A stretch of 64,000 nucleotides of DNA, from positions 10,817,624 through 10,881,623 of the forward strand of contig CM044964.1 of assembly GCA_024516035.1 (NCBI GenBank). Direction: 5' to 3'. Shown here in pieces: positions 21,776 through 31,859 of the stretch (position 1 is its first letter; each line of letters opens with the position of its first letter). Under the pieces are notes generated by a model that saw only the letters and a program-made list of their open reading frames with translations, was not told the DNA's origin and did no database searches. The position numbers and the translations under genes are program-made. The DNA comes from Bactericera cockerelli. Its lineage: Eukaryota; Arthropoda; Insecta; Hemiptera; Triozidae.

Positions 21776-22160
21776 CATCATAGCTCAGTGGTAAAGGCGA
21801 CACTCCAGAGGTCGCGGGTTCGAAACCCAGCCGGGACATGACAAGTTTTGTTCGTACCTATTTGTTTTATTTTTATTTTTGGACATTTTTTTAAATGTCT
21901 TCTTATGAAGATTTGGAGATTAAATTTAAGTGTTTAAGCTATTGATGAATATTTAGACTATGGTTACATGACGATATAGGCCAGAGGTCGCGGGTTCGAA
22001 ACCCAGCCGGGACATGACAAGTTTTGTTCGTATTTGTTTTATTTTTATTTTTGGACATTTTTTTAAATGTCTTCTTATGAAGATTTGGACATTAAATTTA
22101 AGTGTTTAAGCTATTGATGAATATTTAGACTATATATGGTTACATGACGATATAGGCCAT
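21776..22160 (+). mobile_element. tRNA-headed SINE with a 176-bp tandem duplication
   Basis: Head CATAGCTCAGTGGTAAAGGC plus GTCGCGGGTTCGAAACCCAG. The segment from 21808 (GAGGTCGCGG) is repeated from 21984 with a 176-bp period, including box B, so the second copy has box B but no box A. Confidence 0.87.
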
Positions 22161-22198
22161 GGTTAGGTGAAAACCCGTGATTCAATTATGTTTAGATG

Positions 22199-22510
22199 AG
22201 CGCGCGATTAGCTCAGTGGTTAAGCACTCGCTTGCCATGCGGAAGGTCCCGGGTTCGATCCCCCGTGCCGACAAAAATTTGTATTCTTAATTTGGTTACA
22301 ATTGTTTGTAAGGGATACCTTCCGGTGCGCTCGTGTTGACCCAGCACCTAATTGGGAAGTATTGTGTCACTTCTCGCCCATCGGAGGGGAGGCATACTAC
22401 GGGATGGGTAGGCTACAACACAGACCACAAGCGTCTACAGTAGCTCCTGTTTCATGGCTACGAAATAAAAACGGCTGTGAAACACTCATCTTTAAAAAAA
22501 AAAAAAAAAA
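22199..22510 (+). mobile_element. tRNA-Gly-like-headed SINE, full length
   Basis: The head GCGCGATTAGCTCAGTGGTT (box A region), GCTTGCCATGCGG (anticodon GCC) and GGGTTCGATCCCCCG (box B) looks like tRNA-Gly(GCC). A body of about 230 nt follows with GATACCTTCCGGTGCGCTCG and GACCACAAGCGTCTACAGTA, then an A tail. This is the best copy of the family in the window. Confidence 0.9.
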
Positions 22511-22937
22511 TTCATTTTCGTGTCAAGACCATCTGTCTCATAAATTAACAAACGAAGAGCTCTTTTATTAATTAAAATCAATTATAGTTGGGTAGATTCA
22601 TATCTATTATGTATTTTACTATATTAGTGAAGAATAATACGCAGCATCAATTCTCACGCTTTTGTGGCTAAATAGTTCAGGGATGAACTTCTTATTATCT
22701 CTTAAGTCAGTCTTAACTCTTAACATCGCGGTTGTTTTACCAACATAGGCTCATGAAGTATGAACAATTATTCTTGTCCATGTTAATGTAGGTATCCTTG
22801 TATTAGAACATGATGTAGCTACATTTACATGATATATACCTAGATTTATGTATATGTTGTATGGATAAGTATATTGTAATGTATGATCGTGTAAACAATG
22901 GGTTTATCACCACCCTTGATCGAGTTGTACACGCATA

Positions 22938-23327
22938 CAGGGGCGGCCAGTGAGAAAATAATTCGGGGGTGCTGCCACATAAGTCGGACTAAAATGACAT
23001 CTATAGAGTCGCCCTTTCAGTATCTAAAGAGTTTCAGTTTGTTTACCATGCAAATCATAATAATTATGCATTAATTAATCTAGAAATGTGTGATAATTTT
23101 CACAATTATGTCAGAGTGACAGCCGCCAAAGGCTTCACCTCCATGGGACCCAACCCTTGCGCGGACTTTGGAGGCTGCAGCGACATCTGCCTGCTTGCAG
23201 GCAAAACTCATGTATGTTCCTGTCCTATTTTCATTGTGTACGAGCTAGGACTTGAGAAAATTCTCTTTTTCTTTTATGTCTGGGATTGCTGATGCAGTTC
23301 CGCAGCTTCTTAGCACCGCCCGCGCCT
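22938..23327. mobile_element. hAT-like non-autonomous element carrying a captured exon
   Basis: Left end CAGGGGCGGCCAGTGAGAAA, then GTGCTGCCACATAAGTCGGA; right part CAGTTCCGCAGCTTCTTAGC and ACCGCCCGCGCCT. Both halves align with the reverse complement of 11990-12332. Between TCTAGAAATGTGTGATAATT and CATTGTGTACGAGC, which are adjacent in the other copy, it contains about 130 extra bases including the exon at 23115-23211. Confidence 0.8.
23115..23211 (+). pseudogene. captured LRP-type EGF-like exon inside a transposon
   Basis: GC-rich segment encoding TAAKGFTSMGPNPCADFGGC and SDICLLAGKTH. NPCADFGGCSDICLL is the start of an EGF-like repeat as found in LDL-receptor-related proteins (pattern NPC..NGGCSHLCLL). 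It is bounded by an acceptor (GTCAG at 23114, or GACAG at 23122) and a donor CAT|GTATGT (23211/23212), with intronic bases on each side. Because both flanks are transposon sequence and no other LRP exon is visible in the window, I read it as an exon copied out of a host gene, not a resident gene. Confidence 0.72.
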
Positions 23328-23482
23328 ATAAGCATGCATTGTAAATCCAGGCGAGGACTACATCCATGATACTTTAGCACTTAAAAGTAGGTAGGTATGT
23401 GTTACCATTATTTATGTTGTTATAATAATATATTTCTCTTGTTTTTATCCCATATTAGCTTAGTGTTATTTTATTATAGTAG

Positions 23483-23529
23483 TGCTTTATTTAGACTGTT
23501 TTGCGCTGACAGTCTAAATAAAGCACTAT
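23483..23529. repeat. perfect 19-bp-stem hairpin
   Basis: AGTGCTTTATTTAGACTGT and ACAGTCTAAATAAAGCACT are separated by TTTGCGCTG. The right arm with part of the loop (GCGCTGACAGTCTAAATAAA) occurs alone at 31516-31540. Confidence 0.9.
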
Positions 23530-23707
23530 ACTTATGTTGCTATTGGTTTTGGCATTGTTCAACCTCATGGTTGAGGTTGGTAGGGTGGTGAACGTTTTTT
23601 CAGTCACGAAATATAATGAGCTTTTAACAGTAAGTTATTGTTAGGTGAAGATTTAGACGATAGTTCGATGAAAACTTAGATTGTAGTTTTATGAAGTTTT
23701 CGACTGT

Positions 23708-23848
23708 GACCAACCTCTGTTATCTTGATCGATAAGTCGCCGGACTTGTAACCTGGAGGTCGGTGGTTCAAGTCCGGGTTTCAGCGTAGATTTAGTAAAG
23801 CTAGTTTGAGTAGTTGTGATATCACGAAAGTGATTAACAGTAATATTT
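23708..23848 (+). mobile_element. tRNA-Thr-like-headed SINE
   Basis: ACCAACCTCTGTTATCTTGA, GACTTGTAACCTGGAGGTCG and TCACGAAAGTGATTAACAGT. Confidence 0.87.
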
Positions 23849-24365
23849 TTTTTCTTCAAAATACTCAATTCATAATATATTTTACATTAAATGGTAAGTA
23901 CAAAAAAGAGATAATGTAATAACTTGAAAAAAGAAAATGAGTTACTGTGATGCCTGTGACCTCTAGGTGTGAGGTTGTGCTGCATACCATGTAATAACTT
24001 TTTTTTAAACCTAAATTTAAGAATAAAAATATTTCTACCACATCAATTTGAGGTGTGATTAAACATACTACACAATTACCTTTACACTCGACATGGAAGG
24101 AGCCCTCAACTCTAGTTCTGGGCGTCCAATGGGTTCAATACCCGTATCAATCCTTCCACCACCATAATATTACACATGGACACGGAAAGAAGAAGAAGAA
24201 TAACTTTTTTTTTATAACTAAGACTTTAATGAGCTTTTAGATGGGGAGCAGTGTTCTGGACGAGCAAGGGAGGAGTGTATTACACTGTATACAGTGTATA
24301 CCTGCCTGCGCGCGGATTTTGATTTTAAACCCCACATCGGAAATGTAGGTATACCTTTTTTTTTA

Positions 24366-24512
24366 AAGTTATCATATTTGTGTTGATCACTTTCGTGATG
24401 TCACAACTACTCAAACTCGCTTTACTAAATTTACGCTGAAACCCGGACATGAACCACCGACCTCCAGGTTACAAGTCCGCCGCCTTATCGATCAAGCTAC
24501 TGAGGTCGGTAG
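24366..24512 (-). mobile_element. tRNA-Thr-like-headed SINE
   Basis: AGTTATCATATTTGTGTTGA, the reverse of the TTTCAGCGTAAATTTAGTAA region, and TCGATCAAGCTACTGAGGTC. Confidence 0.88.
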
Positions 24513-24793
24513 AAATGTATACCTACGCCAGAGGACACCCTGTATATGTATAGTTATCGCAGGTGAATGCACGCTCCGGTGAACGGTTGTCTAGCTTTGG
24601 TACCACAGCACCTTATAATCTTGGGGATTACCAGCCGTAGAGACCTTGACACAGTAAGAAGACAAAGTACTGCATCTCTGCCAAGAATACCACTGAACTC
24701 ACGTTATGTTAGCAAAAGCGTGAAAATAAAAATAAATAACAAATTAAATATATAAAAATAATTTACATAAATCATTTTTATTACATGTACCTA

Positions 24794-25030
24794 TCCCGGT
24801 AGCTCAGTGGTCAACTCGTCTGTCCCGGTAGCTCAGTGGTAAAGGCAGCACTCTGTGAATCCAAAGATTCCTGAGGTCGCGGGTTCGAAACCCAGCCGGG
24901 ACATGACAAGTTATCCTCCCACTTGGGGCTTTTACCACATAATAATGAGTCTTGGGCTTACTGCTGGATTAATGGGACTTTAATAATCCTGATCGCGGGC
25001 AGTATACATAACGCGATATTATTATTATAA
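24794..25030 (+). mobile_element. tRNA-headed SINE (CCCGGTAGCTCAGTGG family)
   Basis: Two tandem box A starts (TCCCGGTAGCTCAGTGGT at 24795 and 24822), GGTCGCGGGTTCGAAACCCAG box B, then a body with TTACTGCTGGATTAATGGGA ending in a (TTA)n-like tail after GCGATATT. The internal GAATCCAAAGATTC is a small palindrome between anticodon arm and box B. Confidence 0.87.
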
Positions 25031-25205
25031 ATACGAGCGAACATTGCGAAGTAATTTAAACTGTAAATATAATTAAAGGTAATCATTTCTTTATGAAGCT
25101 TGAATCCTAGTTCATCCTAGAGATGGAGATTCGCAAGATAATCACTCAATCAGTTATTTAATAATATATAGGTATAACAACATAAAAGAACAGAATATCA
25201 TACAC

Positions 25206-25740
25206 TGCCAATAATGGACACAATACTTCCTCGTGCAAAATTTTGAATTATTATTATCGCTAAAATCAGAGATTTTTTACTGACTCACTTTTTTCCATTA
25301 CCGTTTTTCCTAGAATACCGTTTTTCCTACTTTCGAGGTTCTACAAAAAATTCTGTGTTGGCAAGTCGTAGACCTTATGTTTTTGACTTTTTTGTCCAAA
25401 ATTTTGGATTTTCTTTAATATCAGAGCTCAATCAATATTTATTAAAAATTAAATATAATTTCACCATGTGAAACGCTAATTCACATGTACATACAAAATT
25501 TCATCAAAATCGGCTGTAATATTCATGAGATATAAGCGTTTAAGTAAAAAGTTAGTTGTCAGGTGCATGGTATCAATAAGAACCGCTAGTGCAAAGTTGA
25601 TGTATTAAAAATGGGACCATCTACAATACGTCTCCTATATGTGTACAATTTTTTTCGAAATCCGTTCAGTGGTTTCTGAGATTTGCGCGTTACAACAGAC
25701 CGACAGACAGACAGACCAACAGACAAAACCAACGTTGCTC
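25206..25740 (-). repeat. interspersed repeat, probable DNA element remnant
   Basis: CAATAATGGACACAATACTT also occurs at 4935-4960 and 55105-55125. ACAAAATTTCATCAAAATCG and CAGACCGACAGACAGACAGA are common in insect element ends. Pieces of the GTGCAAAAATGAGGTCTC / AATTTTGGATTTTCTTTAA segment link it to 4740-4960. Confidence 0.55.
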
Positions 25741-26330
25741 AGGAGGTTATGAAACGTCCAAGGAAAATTGAAATCAGAGCAAAAAAATATTATTATTTTT
25801 ACAAAAACGAACACAATTCTTCCGATTTCTAATATTAGACGTTTCTCGGAAGTAATACATACCTCTATTACATAAAATATCAAGATAAATCTAACGGTCC
25901 GCGGGTGTAATGAGCATAGGTTTTCTTTCCATACCTATCATTAGCTTAACTATCAGTCATTACATCATACCTATGTAACTCTGAGTTATTATTTTTACAA
26001 ATGATAATATTGGTTATCTATTATTACTTTTATTATTCTTTTTATCATGTTTTCTTTATTTACGCATACAAAGGTAAATCTGATTCTACATCGAAAGAGC
26101 AGCAAATAGATAAAGTTTTATTATTCTATTATTATATCTACTTAGATCTTCTAGAATTTACATATTTTATATGTATTTTATATGTTGATGGAGGGTAGGT
26201 ATAAATAGTATTTATTTCTAAGAGAGCAATCATAATAAGAATATTGCGGTAACATCTTATTTATACTCCCCTTTTATGAGTCATGACTATATAAATAAAT
26301 TCGTGTTATTATATATAATATCACAATGAT

Positions 26331-26455
26331 CACCAACCTCAGTAGCTGCATCGATAAGGCGGTGGACTTGTAACCTGGAGGTCAATGGTTCAAGTCCCAA
26401 GCTAAGCAAATATTTAGCAAATAGAACTTTATACTATGTATCACAATTTTAAGCT
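26331..26455 (+). mobile_element. tRNA-Thr-like-headed SINE, head plus degraded tail
   Basis: ACCAACCTCAGTAGCTGCAT, GGACTTGTAACCTGGAGGTC and GGTTCAAGTCCCAAGC; tail poorly conserved. Confidence 0.75.
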
Positions 26456-26705
26456 CAGAATAATAGGACCTCTTTCTTTTCCTTGAATATCCCAATATCT
26501 TATTTTTGCCCATAATTCCACCACTGGTTGCTGCTCACATTAAAGCAGCTACTCACATTAAAGTTAAGAAAAATGAGTTTTCTTCCCAAGGCATGAGTGG
26601 ACCCCAGACATCCAAGAACAGAGCAGAAAAATCCTGCTCCGCTGGGCATCGAACCCAGGTCATCGTGCGTGCAAGCCTAGTGGACTACCCACTCTTCCAT
26701 GGTGT
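26440..26705 (-). mobile_element. tRNA-headed SINE (GTCACCGTGGC-related family)
   Basis: CACAATTTTAAGCTCAGAAT, CATAATTCCACCACTGGTTG, GGCATGAGTGGACCCC and CATCGAACCCAGGTCATCGT in reverse. Confidence 0.8.
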
Positions 26706-26734
26706 AGTATCAATTCTTCTTTTACTCTGTCTTA

Positions 26735-27062
26735 TCCCGCTCAAGCAGGGTCGACGTTGTTCAACCTCATGGTTGAGGTTGATTGGTTTTGGCACATTTT
26801 TTTACGGCTGGATGCCCTTCCTAACGCCAACGATTCTATTTGATTTAACGTCCTGGATTAGGACGGGGGTTTTACCCTCCATTCGCTGGGAATCGTACCA
26901 GCTACCCACATTAACCTCACCCAGCCTGGGTAGGGCCGGAAATGGCAGCCTCACGTGTTTGGATGGAACAGAATTTTCTTCGAAAAGTCTGCCCCAGCCG
27001 TGAGTTGAACTCGGGAACTCTGGACTACGGGCAGTAGTCACAACCATTACGCCACGGAGGCT
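26735..27062 (-). mobile_element. tRNA-headed SINE with shared core and long tail
   Basis: Reverse order: tail ATCCCGCTCAAGCAGGGTCG and CAACCTCATGGTTGAGGTTG, core TAACCTCACCCAGCCTGGGT, head ACTCGGGAACTCTGGACTAC and CATTACGCCACGGAGGC. The most complete copy of this chimeric family. Confidence 0.87.
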
Positions 27063-27107
27063 GCATGGTGTAGTACCAATGATTTCCATTATTTCAGCAG
27101 TAAGCCC

Positions 27108-27212
27108 AATTATTATGAGGTCGAAATCCCACATGGGAGGATAACATGACTGTCATGTCTTTTGGCTGGGTTTCGAACACGCGACCTCTAGCTCTAGCTT
27201 CCGGGACAGATC
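27108..27212 (-). mobile_element. tRNA-headed SINE fragment (CCCGGTAGCTC family)
   Basis: GTAAGCCCAATTATTATGAG, AATCCCACATGGGAGGATAA and GGCTGGGTTTCGAACACGCG in reverse orientation. Confidence 0.75.
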
Positions 27213-27549
27213 ATATTAGAAATCGTAACCATAATAATTGATCATTTGAAATTATGAGTATTATTTGTATAACTAAATAATTATGTGACTCTTGTTCATT
27301 GTAACATTGACTTTTTAAGACGACAAGATACATACAAACTATATTTACCGTGACATAAGCAAAGCACTGTAGTTTCTGGGAGGCGTTCTCCCGCGAAACG
27401 ACCGTTTCGCTTCATAAGACAATTAGTTATAAAGAAAAAACTAAATTAATGTCTAAAACAATAACCTAATTATAAAGATATAAAAACAGTTTTCGTAACA
27501 AGAAAATGCGGGCGATAAAAAAGAAAAGAAAAATACATTATATTTTTTT

Positions 27550-27607
27550 TAATAATGCCCTAACTAAAAGGCAGGGTCATTGTCCATGGCACTTTCTTCC
27601 ACCCAAC
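27550..27607 (-). mobile_element. LINE 3'-end fragment, reversed
   Basis: AATGCCCTAACTAAAAGGCA and CTTTCTTCCACCCAACCC are the reverse complement of the hairpin-bearing LINE tail. Confidence 0.72.
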
Positions 27608-27687
27608 CCTTATGGAGAGATCATAATACAGTAAAATCTCTTCTACGGGGACTAACAATTTGTGGTATAGGTATTTTTTTTGTCTGT

Positions 27688-27775
27688 CAGTCTGGCTGGG
27701 GAACTATAAACAGGGAGTAGACCAGCAGTCTGGTTGAGGGACTATAAACAGGGAGTAGACCAGCATTGGCTTGGT
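27688..27775. repeat. 42-bp tandem duplication
   Basis: CAGTCTGGCTGGGGAACTAT and AAACAGGGAGTAGACCAG are repeated with small changes (CTGGTTGAGGGACTAT). The following 300 bp (GGGGCCCTTGTCAATTATTA...) is moderately GC-rich and unidentified. Confidence 0.85.
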
Positions 27776-28155
27776 TCTGGGGGCCCTTGTCAATTATTAG
27801 CCTCCTTCTAAAGACAGTTTTAGAAGTGCTGAGTCATTCCTCCACTGTCTTGCTACCATCGTTCACGATGACGCCACCCTATGATGATTATTTTTTTGGC
27901 CTGACATGGCTAGCACCCTATCTGTTTGACCTCCTCTCCCGGTGAAACTAATACAATATGGCAATCATAATTTTCATGATTGGATTTATGCAACACGAAT
28001 CATGCACAATACACACAGCAGTATGCCGAACAGTTCTAAGGTTGAAAAGTTAATGACTGAAACCCCGTTGTATTAAAATTATATCTACAGGGTGATTCAC
28101 ATCAGAGTGTTACATAGTTTTGTGTTAGTAGTGGAGGTGGTTAAGGCGCTAGTCT

Positions 28156-28212
28156 GAGTTGGGTGGAAGAGATTGCCACAGGCAATAGCCCCGCCCTTTA
28201 GGTAGGACATTA
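28156..28212 (+). mobile_element. LINE 3'-end fragment (hairpin part)
   Basis: GAGTTGGGTGGAAGAGATTG and CCACAGGCAATAGCCCCGCC; cut off after GTAGGACAT. Joined directly to a tRNA-SINE fragment (TTAAGGCGCTAGTCTG). Confidence 0.75.
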
Positions 28213-28232
28213 GTGTTATGAAAAGACTTTTA

Positions 28233-28355
28233 GGTTATCATGTTATTTGTGTTTATCTCAAGAGGCATGTCACAATTATTCAAATCCGCCTTACTAAATC
28301 ATCCGAGCTTGGAAATCGAACCACCAACCTCCAGGTTACGTGTCCACTGCATCGT
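28233..28355 (-). mobile_element. tRNA-Thr-like-headed SINE, inverted pair member
   Basis: TGTTATTTGTGTTTATCTCA, CACAATTATTCAAATCCGCC and AACCACCAACCTCCAGGTTA. It lies head to head with the copy at 28360, so a transcript could form a hairpin of tRNA-like halves. Confidence 0.78.
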
Positions 28356-28359
28356 TAAC

Positions 28360-28490
28360 CGGCCTCAGTGGCTTAATCGATAAGGCGGCGGACTTGTAAC
28401 CGGAGCGGAGGTCGGTGGTTCAAGTCCCAAGTTCAGCATATAGTAATGCGAGTTTGAGTAATTGTGATATCACATCATGTAATATTATGA
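28360..28490 (+). mobile_element. tRNA-Thr-like-headed SINE, inverted pair member
   Basis: GGCCTCAGTGGCTTAATCGA, GCGGACTTGTAACCGGAGCG (with a 5-nt GGAGC duplication) and GTTCAAGTCCCAAGTTCAGC. Confidence 0.82.
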
Positions 28491-28592
28491 CTAGTGTTAA
28501 TTTATCGATCGAGCTAAAAAGATGATCAATAAAAGTAGTTTATTGATTATCTTTCTGTATTATCTTTTTGTATTTTTAACATACATGTTTAC

Positions 28593-28832
28593 ATGTGAGG
28601 CTGGCATTTCCGGCCCTACCCAGGCTGGGTAAGGCTAATGTGGGTAGCTAGTACGATTCCCAGCGAATGGAGGGTAAAACTCCCGTCCTAATCCCGGACG
28701 TTAAATCAAATAGAATCGTTGCCGTTAGGAAGGCCATCCAGCCGTAAAAAATGTGCCAAAACCAACCAACCTCAACCATGAGGTTGAACAACGTCAACCC
28801 TGCTTAAGCGGGATAAGACAGAGCAAAAGAAT
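28593..28832 (+). mobile_element. core-plus-tail part of the chimeric tRNA/5S-type SINE
   Basis: GTGAGGCTGGCATTTCCGGC, CTACCCAGGCTGGGTAAGGC, CCAACCTCAACCATGAGGTT and CTGCTTAAGCGGGATAAGAC, the reverse complement arrangement of 26735-27062 minus its head. Confidence 0.85.
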
Positions 28833-28919
28833 CAGATCTTAGGAGCAAGGACTCTGATTGTTAAGTCTCCTCTGTAAATAAATATCATTAAAAAAAAAGA
28901 AAAAAAGAAGAAGATCTTT

Positions 28920-30060
28920 CTGTATTTTTAAAACTAATCTTACCTTGCTTGTGGTACACAAAAACTGAAGGACCCGATCCATTTTTATTATGCAGGGATT
29001 TCAATGGCAAGAACGTCAAAAATGTCAATCACTTCAAAGTAGAATCACAATAATTGAGATCAGTACATTTATGAAAAATCAACCGCGCGATTCCATAAAA
29101 AAACTCAAAATCTATCCCCAGCACTAAATCACTATAAAATGAATAACTTCAAAGCCGAGGTACAAAGTGTCAAATCTGTTTATAAATTTGATATATTTTT
29201 TGCAATAAAAGTCAAAAATATTTCAAAAATTTGTAGCACATGAGATAAATACTTACAGAAACAGGTCTGTCACTATGTCAGATTTGAACAGGAAAAAATA
29301 CTGAAACAATCTTTTAAAAATATATATTTATATGTGAAAACCCACGTACAATAATTAAATTTATTTAGAATTAAGACCGATTTAAAATCAAACCAATTAT
29401 TATTATTTATTATTAAATGTATTGCAAATAAAAGTTCAACATTGGATCATTAGAAAAAAAAGGGGATATCGAAGTACCTACACATAAAAAATAACAGATC
29501 TTGGAAAGTTTAATAAAAAATAAAACATTTATTCACCGAACTCAATGAAATACCAATTTAAGTTCAGTCCAAATTAAGAAAATTAGGTGCCACACTTAAA
29601 GACTTATTTTTCGCACGACCTTAAAAAGGTAGTTCGAAAAATTACAGAACAATGAAAGAGTGTCGATATGTTGCCAAGTCGATTACATTAATGGTTTGTC
29701 GACAGAATCAACAGACCTGCAGGTGTCCTCGAGTGAGAATCAGCGAAAAGTAAAACCTCAGTAGAAAGGTGATTCAATGCCATTAATTCATTACACATTA
29801 TAAACTTGGGGAGATCTAATGGAAGAACAGGAAGTGAGAAATCCGATCTTCTACAGTAATGGAAAAGTCGCTTGTAGAGATAAGAGATAAATGATGGAAT
29901 TGCAATTGCAAACAAAAAGAAACAAAAAACTAATTGCACGAAAGAAAGAGGCAAAAAAACACACACCCCCACAGTCCTCACAGACAACCACAAGAAATTA
30001 CAATGTTCATAAGGTTATAATTATAATAATAATAACTCTTTATTGACAAGAATAATATTG
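28920..30060. other. AT-rich intergenic stretch, no gene seen
   Basis: A minus-strand 101-codon frame (29993-29688) has a hydrophobic N-terminus but no homology I recognise and no splice or codon-use support. Left unassigned. Confidence 0.5.
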
Positions 30061-30150
30061 ACAAAGGGCGTGATTATTGCCTGAGGCAATCTCTGCCATC
30101 AAACGTAAAAGCCTTTTACGTTTACATATAAGGTTATACAATACGTAAAA

Positions 30151-30325
30151 GCCAGCGTTCATGACGCATTGAATACACCAAATATTATTCTGTCTCTGAA
30201 GTAAAGCAACGTCTAGCAAGGTTAGAACTTGGAAGGGATGCTATTTGGTTTCGAACCATCGCGTCGTGAAGCTGGCTATTTCCGGCCCAACACGGGCTGA
30301 GTGAGGTTGAAATCGTCACCCGTGT
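30151..30325 (+). mobile_element. 5S-headed SINE, diverged
   Basis: GCCAGCGTTCATGACGCATT, TGAATACACC and GTAAAGCAACGTCTAGCAAG identify the head; CCAACACGGGCTGAGTGAGG is a mutated core. The tail is not recognisable. Confidence 0.7.
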
Positions 30326-30329
30326 CTCT

Positions 30330-31680
30330 GGTTCTAAAGACAAGGGATCAACGAGCGAGAATTTTCCAAACACCAAGTTTGGGAACGAGTAGTGTTGTTG
30401 GGAGTTAAGAAGTAATGTTGTAGAAATTATAGCAATTGAAAATCTGGCACTTAGAAAAAGTTATGTCTGAACAAACCAGATCAAACTTTATTTATATAAA
30501 AAAGAAGCTTTATCTAGATTAATAACCAAAGGGTATACCTACTCCGGTTTGTGAAGAAAAATAAAATCATATATATTATGTATAGTTTACAATATGCTAT
30601 AATCACCTACAAAGAATAGTTAGTGTAGGTATTAATAAAAGACGAAATTGTATGAGCACTCGGTGGTATACGGTTCAATATCGCTAGCCGATGAACTTTT
30701 CAACTTTAGCGTTCGGAAGAATCAAATCGACTAAAGATCAGTGATCAGCAAAGTGCTTTTCAATCTCAAGGATAACTGAAGAGCGATACTGGCCAACACG
30801 CCCCCCTCTCAGAAGACAGGGTAATGTAGAAAGAAACATTGTATGATAAATATGAATGTAATAATTACAAAATAATAAATAAATTATAATTATGTAGTCT
30901 GTAGTACCTACCTGGTAATGAGTGGAAGTTCAGTTTAGAAGTAGTGAGTTAGTAAATACCTACATTGTCCTAAATGTATTAGTAGTAGTAGAAGTCTGTG
31001 ATATTAATATTGGAGGTAGATTTGCTAAATGAAATAGCCATAAGTTACAAGTAAACCCTGAAGTAATGCCACTCGGCGGTTCTAGAGTATTCAGCTAACA
31101 AAATACGTAAGGTGTTTTTGGATGGTAAAAAACCTTCTCGCTGGCTCATAGAAATATAAAAATAAAACAAAAAATAATACAAGTACATAGAAGTAAATAA
31201 TAGTAGAAAGCTACTCTGCCTTAGACTTTACTAAGTCCAGCTGAGAAAGAAGAAAGGTTGTGTGAGTTCAGCTAGCGACCTAACCACTCAAAAAAGACTA
31301 ATGTGAGCTGCGAAGACTTATATCATTAAGGGCGGAATTAATATACAAATTCTACATCACAAGTCATTGCTAAGCGTCAGTTTTCCTTATCTTACACAGT
31401 CCTATGTTTTCTATTATCCTTACCCTCTAATTGTTATTTTACTTACATTGTATCTATACTCAAATAAATAAAGAGGTGCTTTGTCATAATGTTGGCATAA
31501 TGGGACTACCTGTCTTGCGCTGACAGTCTAAATAAAGCACTTATACGCAATCTGTGACTTAGCGTTACAGAGGTATTACAAAAACGTCTATTAATTCCGC
31601 CCTTAGTCTCAGAATGGACTGGCAATGAACTTGAACTGAACAACTGAATACATGTACCTACCTACATGATTATTCAACAA
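30330..31680. other. intergenic stretch, no gene seen
   Basis: Nothing recognisable except the hairpin-arm fragment at 31516-31540. The 30700-30790 part (GATCAGTGATCAGCAAAGTG) has the mixed composition of a possible 5'UTR or promoter, but nothing confirms it. Confidence 0.45.
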
Positions 31681-31682
31681 CA

Positions 31683-31850
31683 GAATACATCTAACGACAA
31701 TGATTTAACAGTTGCAATATAGAATATTTTAACTCATAACCAAGAGGAATACATCTAATGACAATGATTTAACAGTTGCAATATAGAATATTTTAACCCT
31801 ATCATAACCATCAGGAGGAATACATCTAACGACAATGATTTAACAGTTAG
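31683..31850. repeat. 65-70 bp tandem repeat, about 2.5 units
   Basis: GAATACATCTAACGACAATG and ATTTAACAGTTGCAATATAG occur at 31683, 31748 and 31818. Confidence 0.9.
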
Positions 31851-31859
31851 CGAAACCTG

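Noticed and set aside
23086..23292. Resident LRP-family gene
   Set aside because: Only one exon-sized piece is present, and transposon sequence matching another copy lies on both sides; no YWTD or LDL-A exons were found nearby.
26802..27134. 110- and 165-codon overlapping frames
   Set aside because: Both are accounted for by SINE copies (26440-26705 and 26735-27062).
29688..29993. Membrane protein gene (101 codons, minus strand)
   Set aside because: Hydrophobic start only; no recognisable family, no splice or composition signal in AT-rich DNA.
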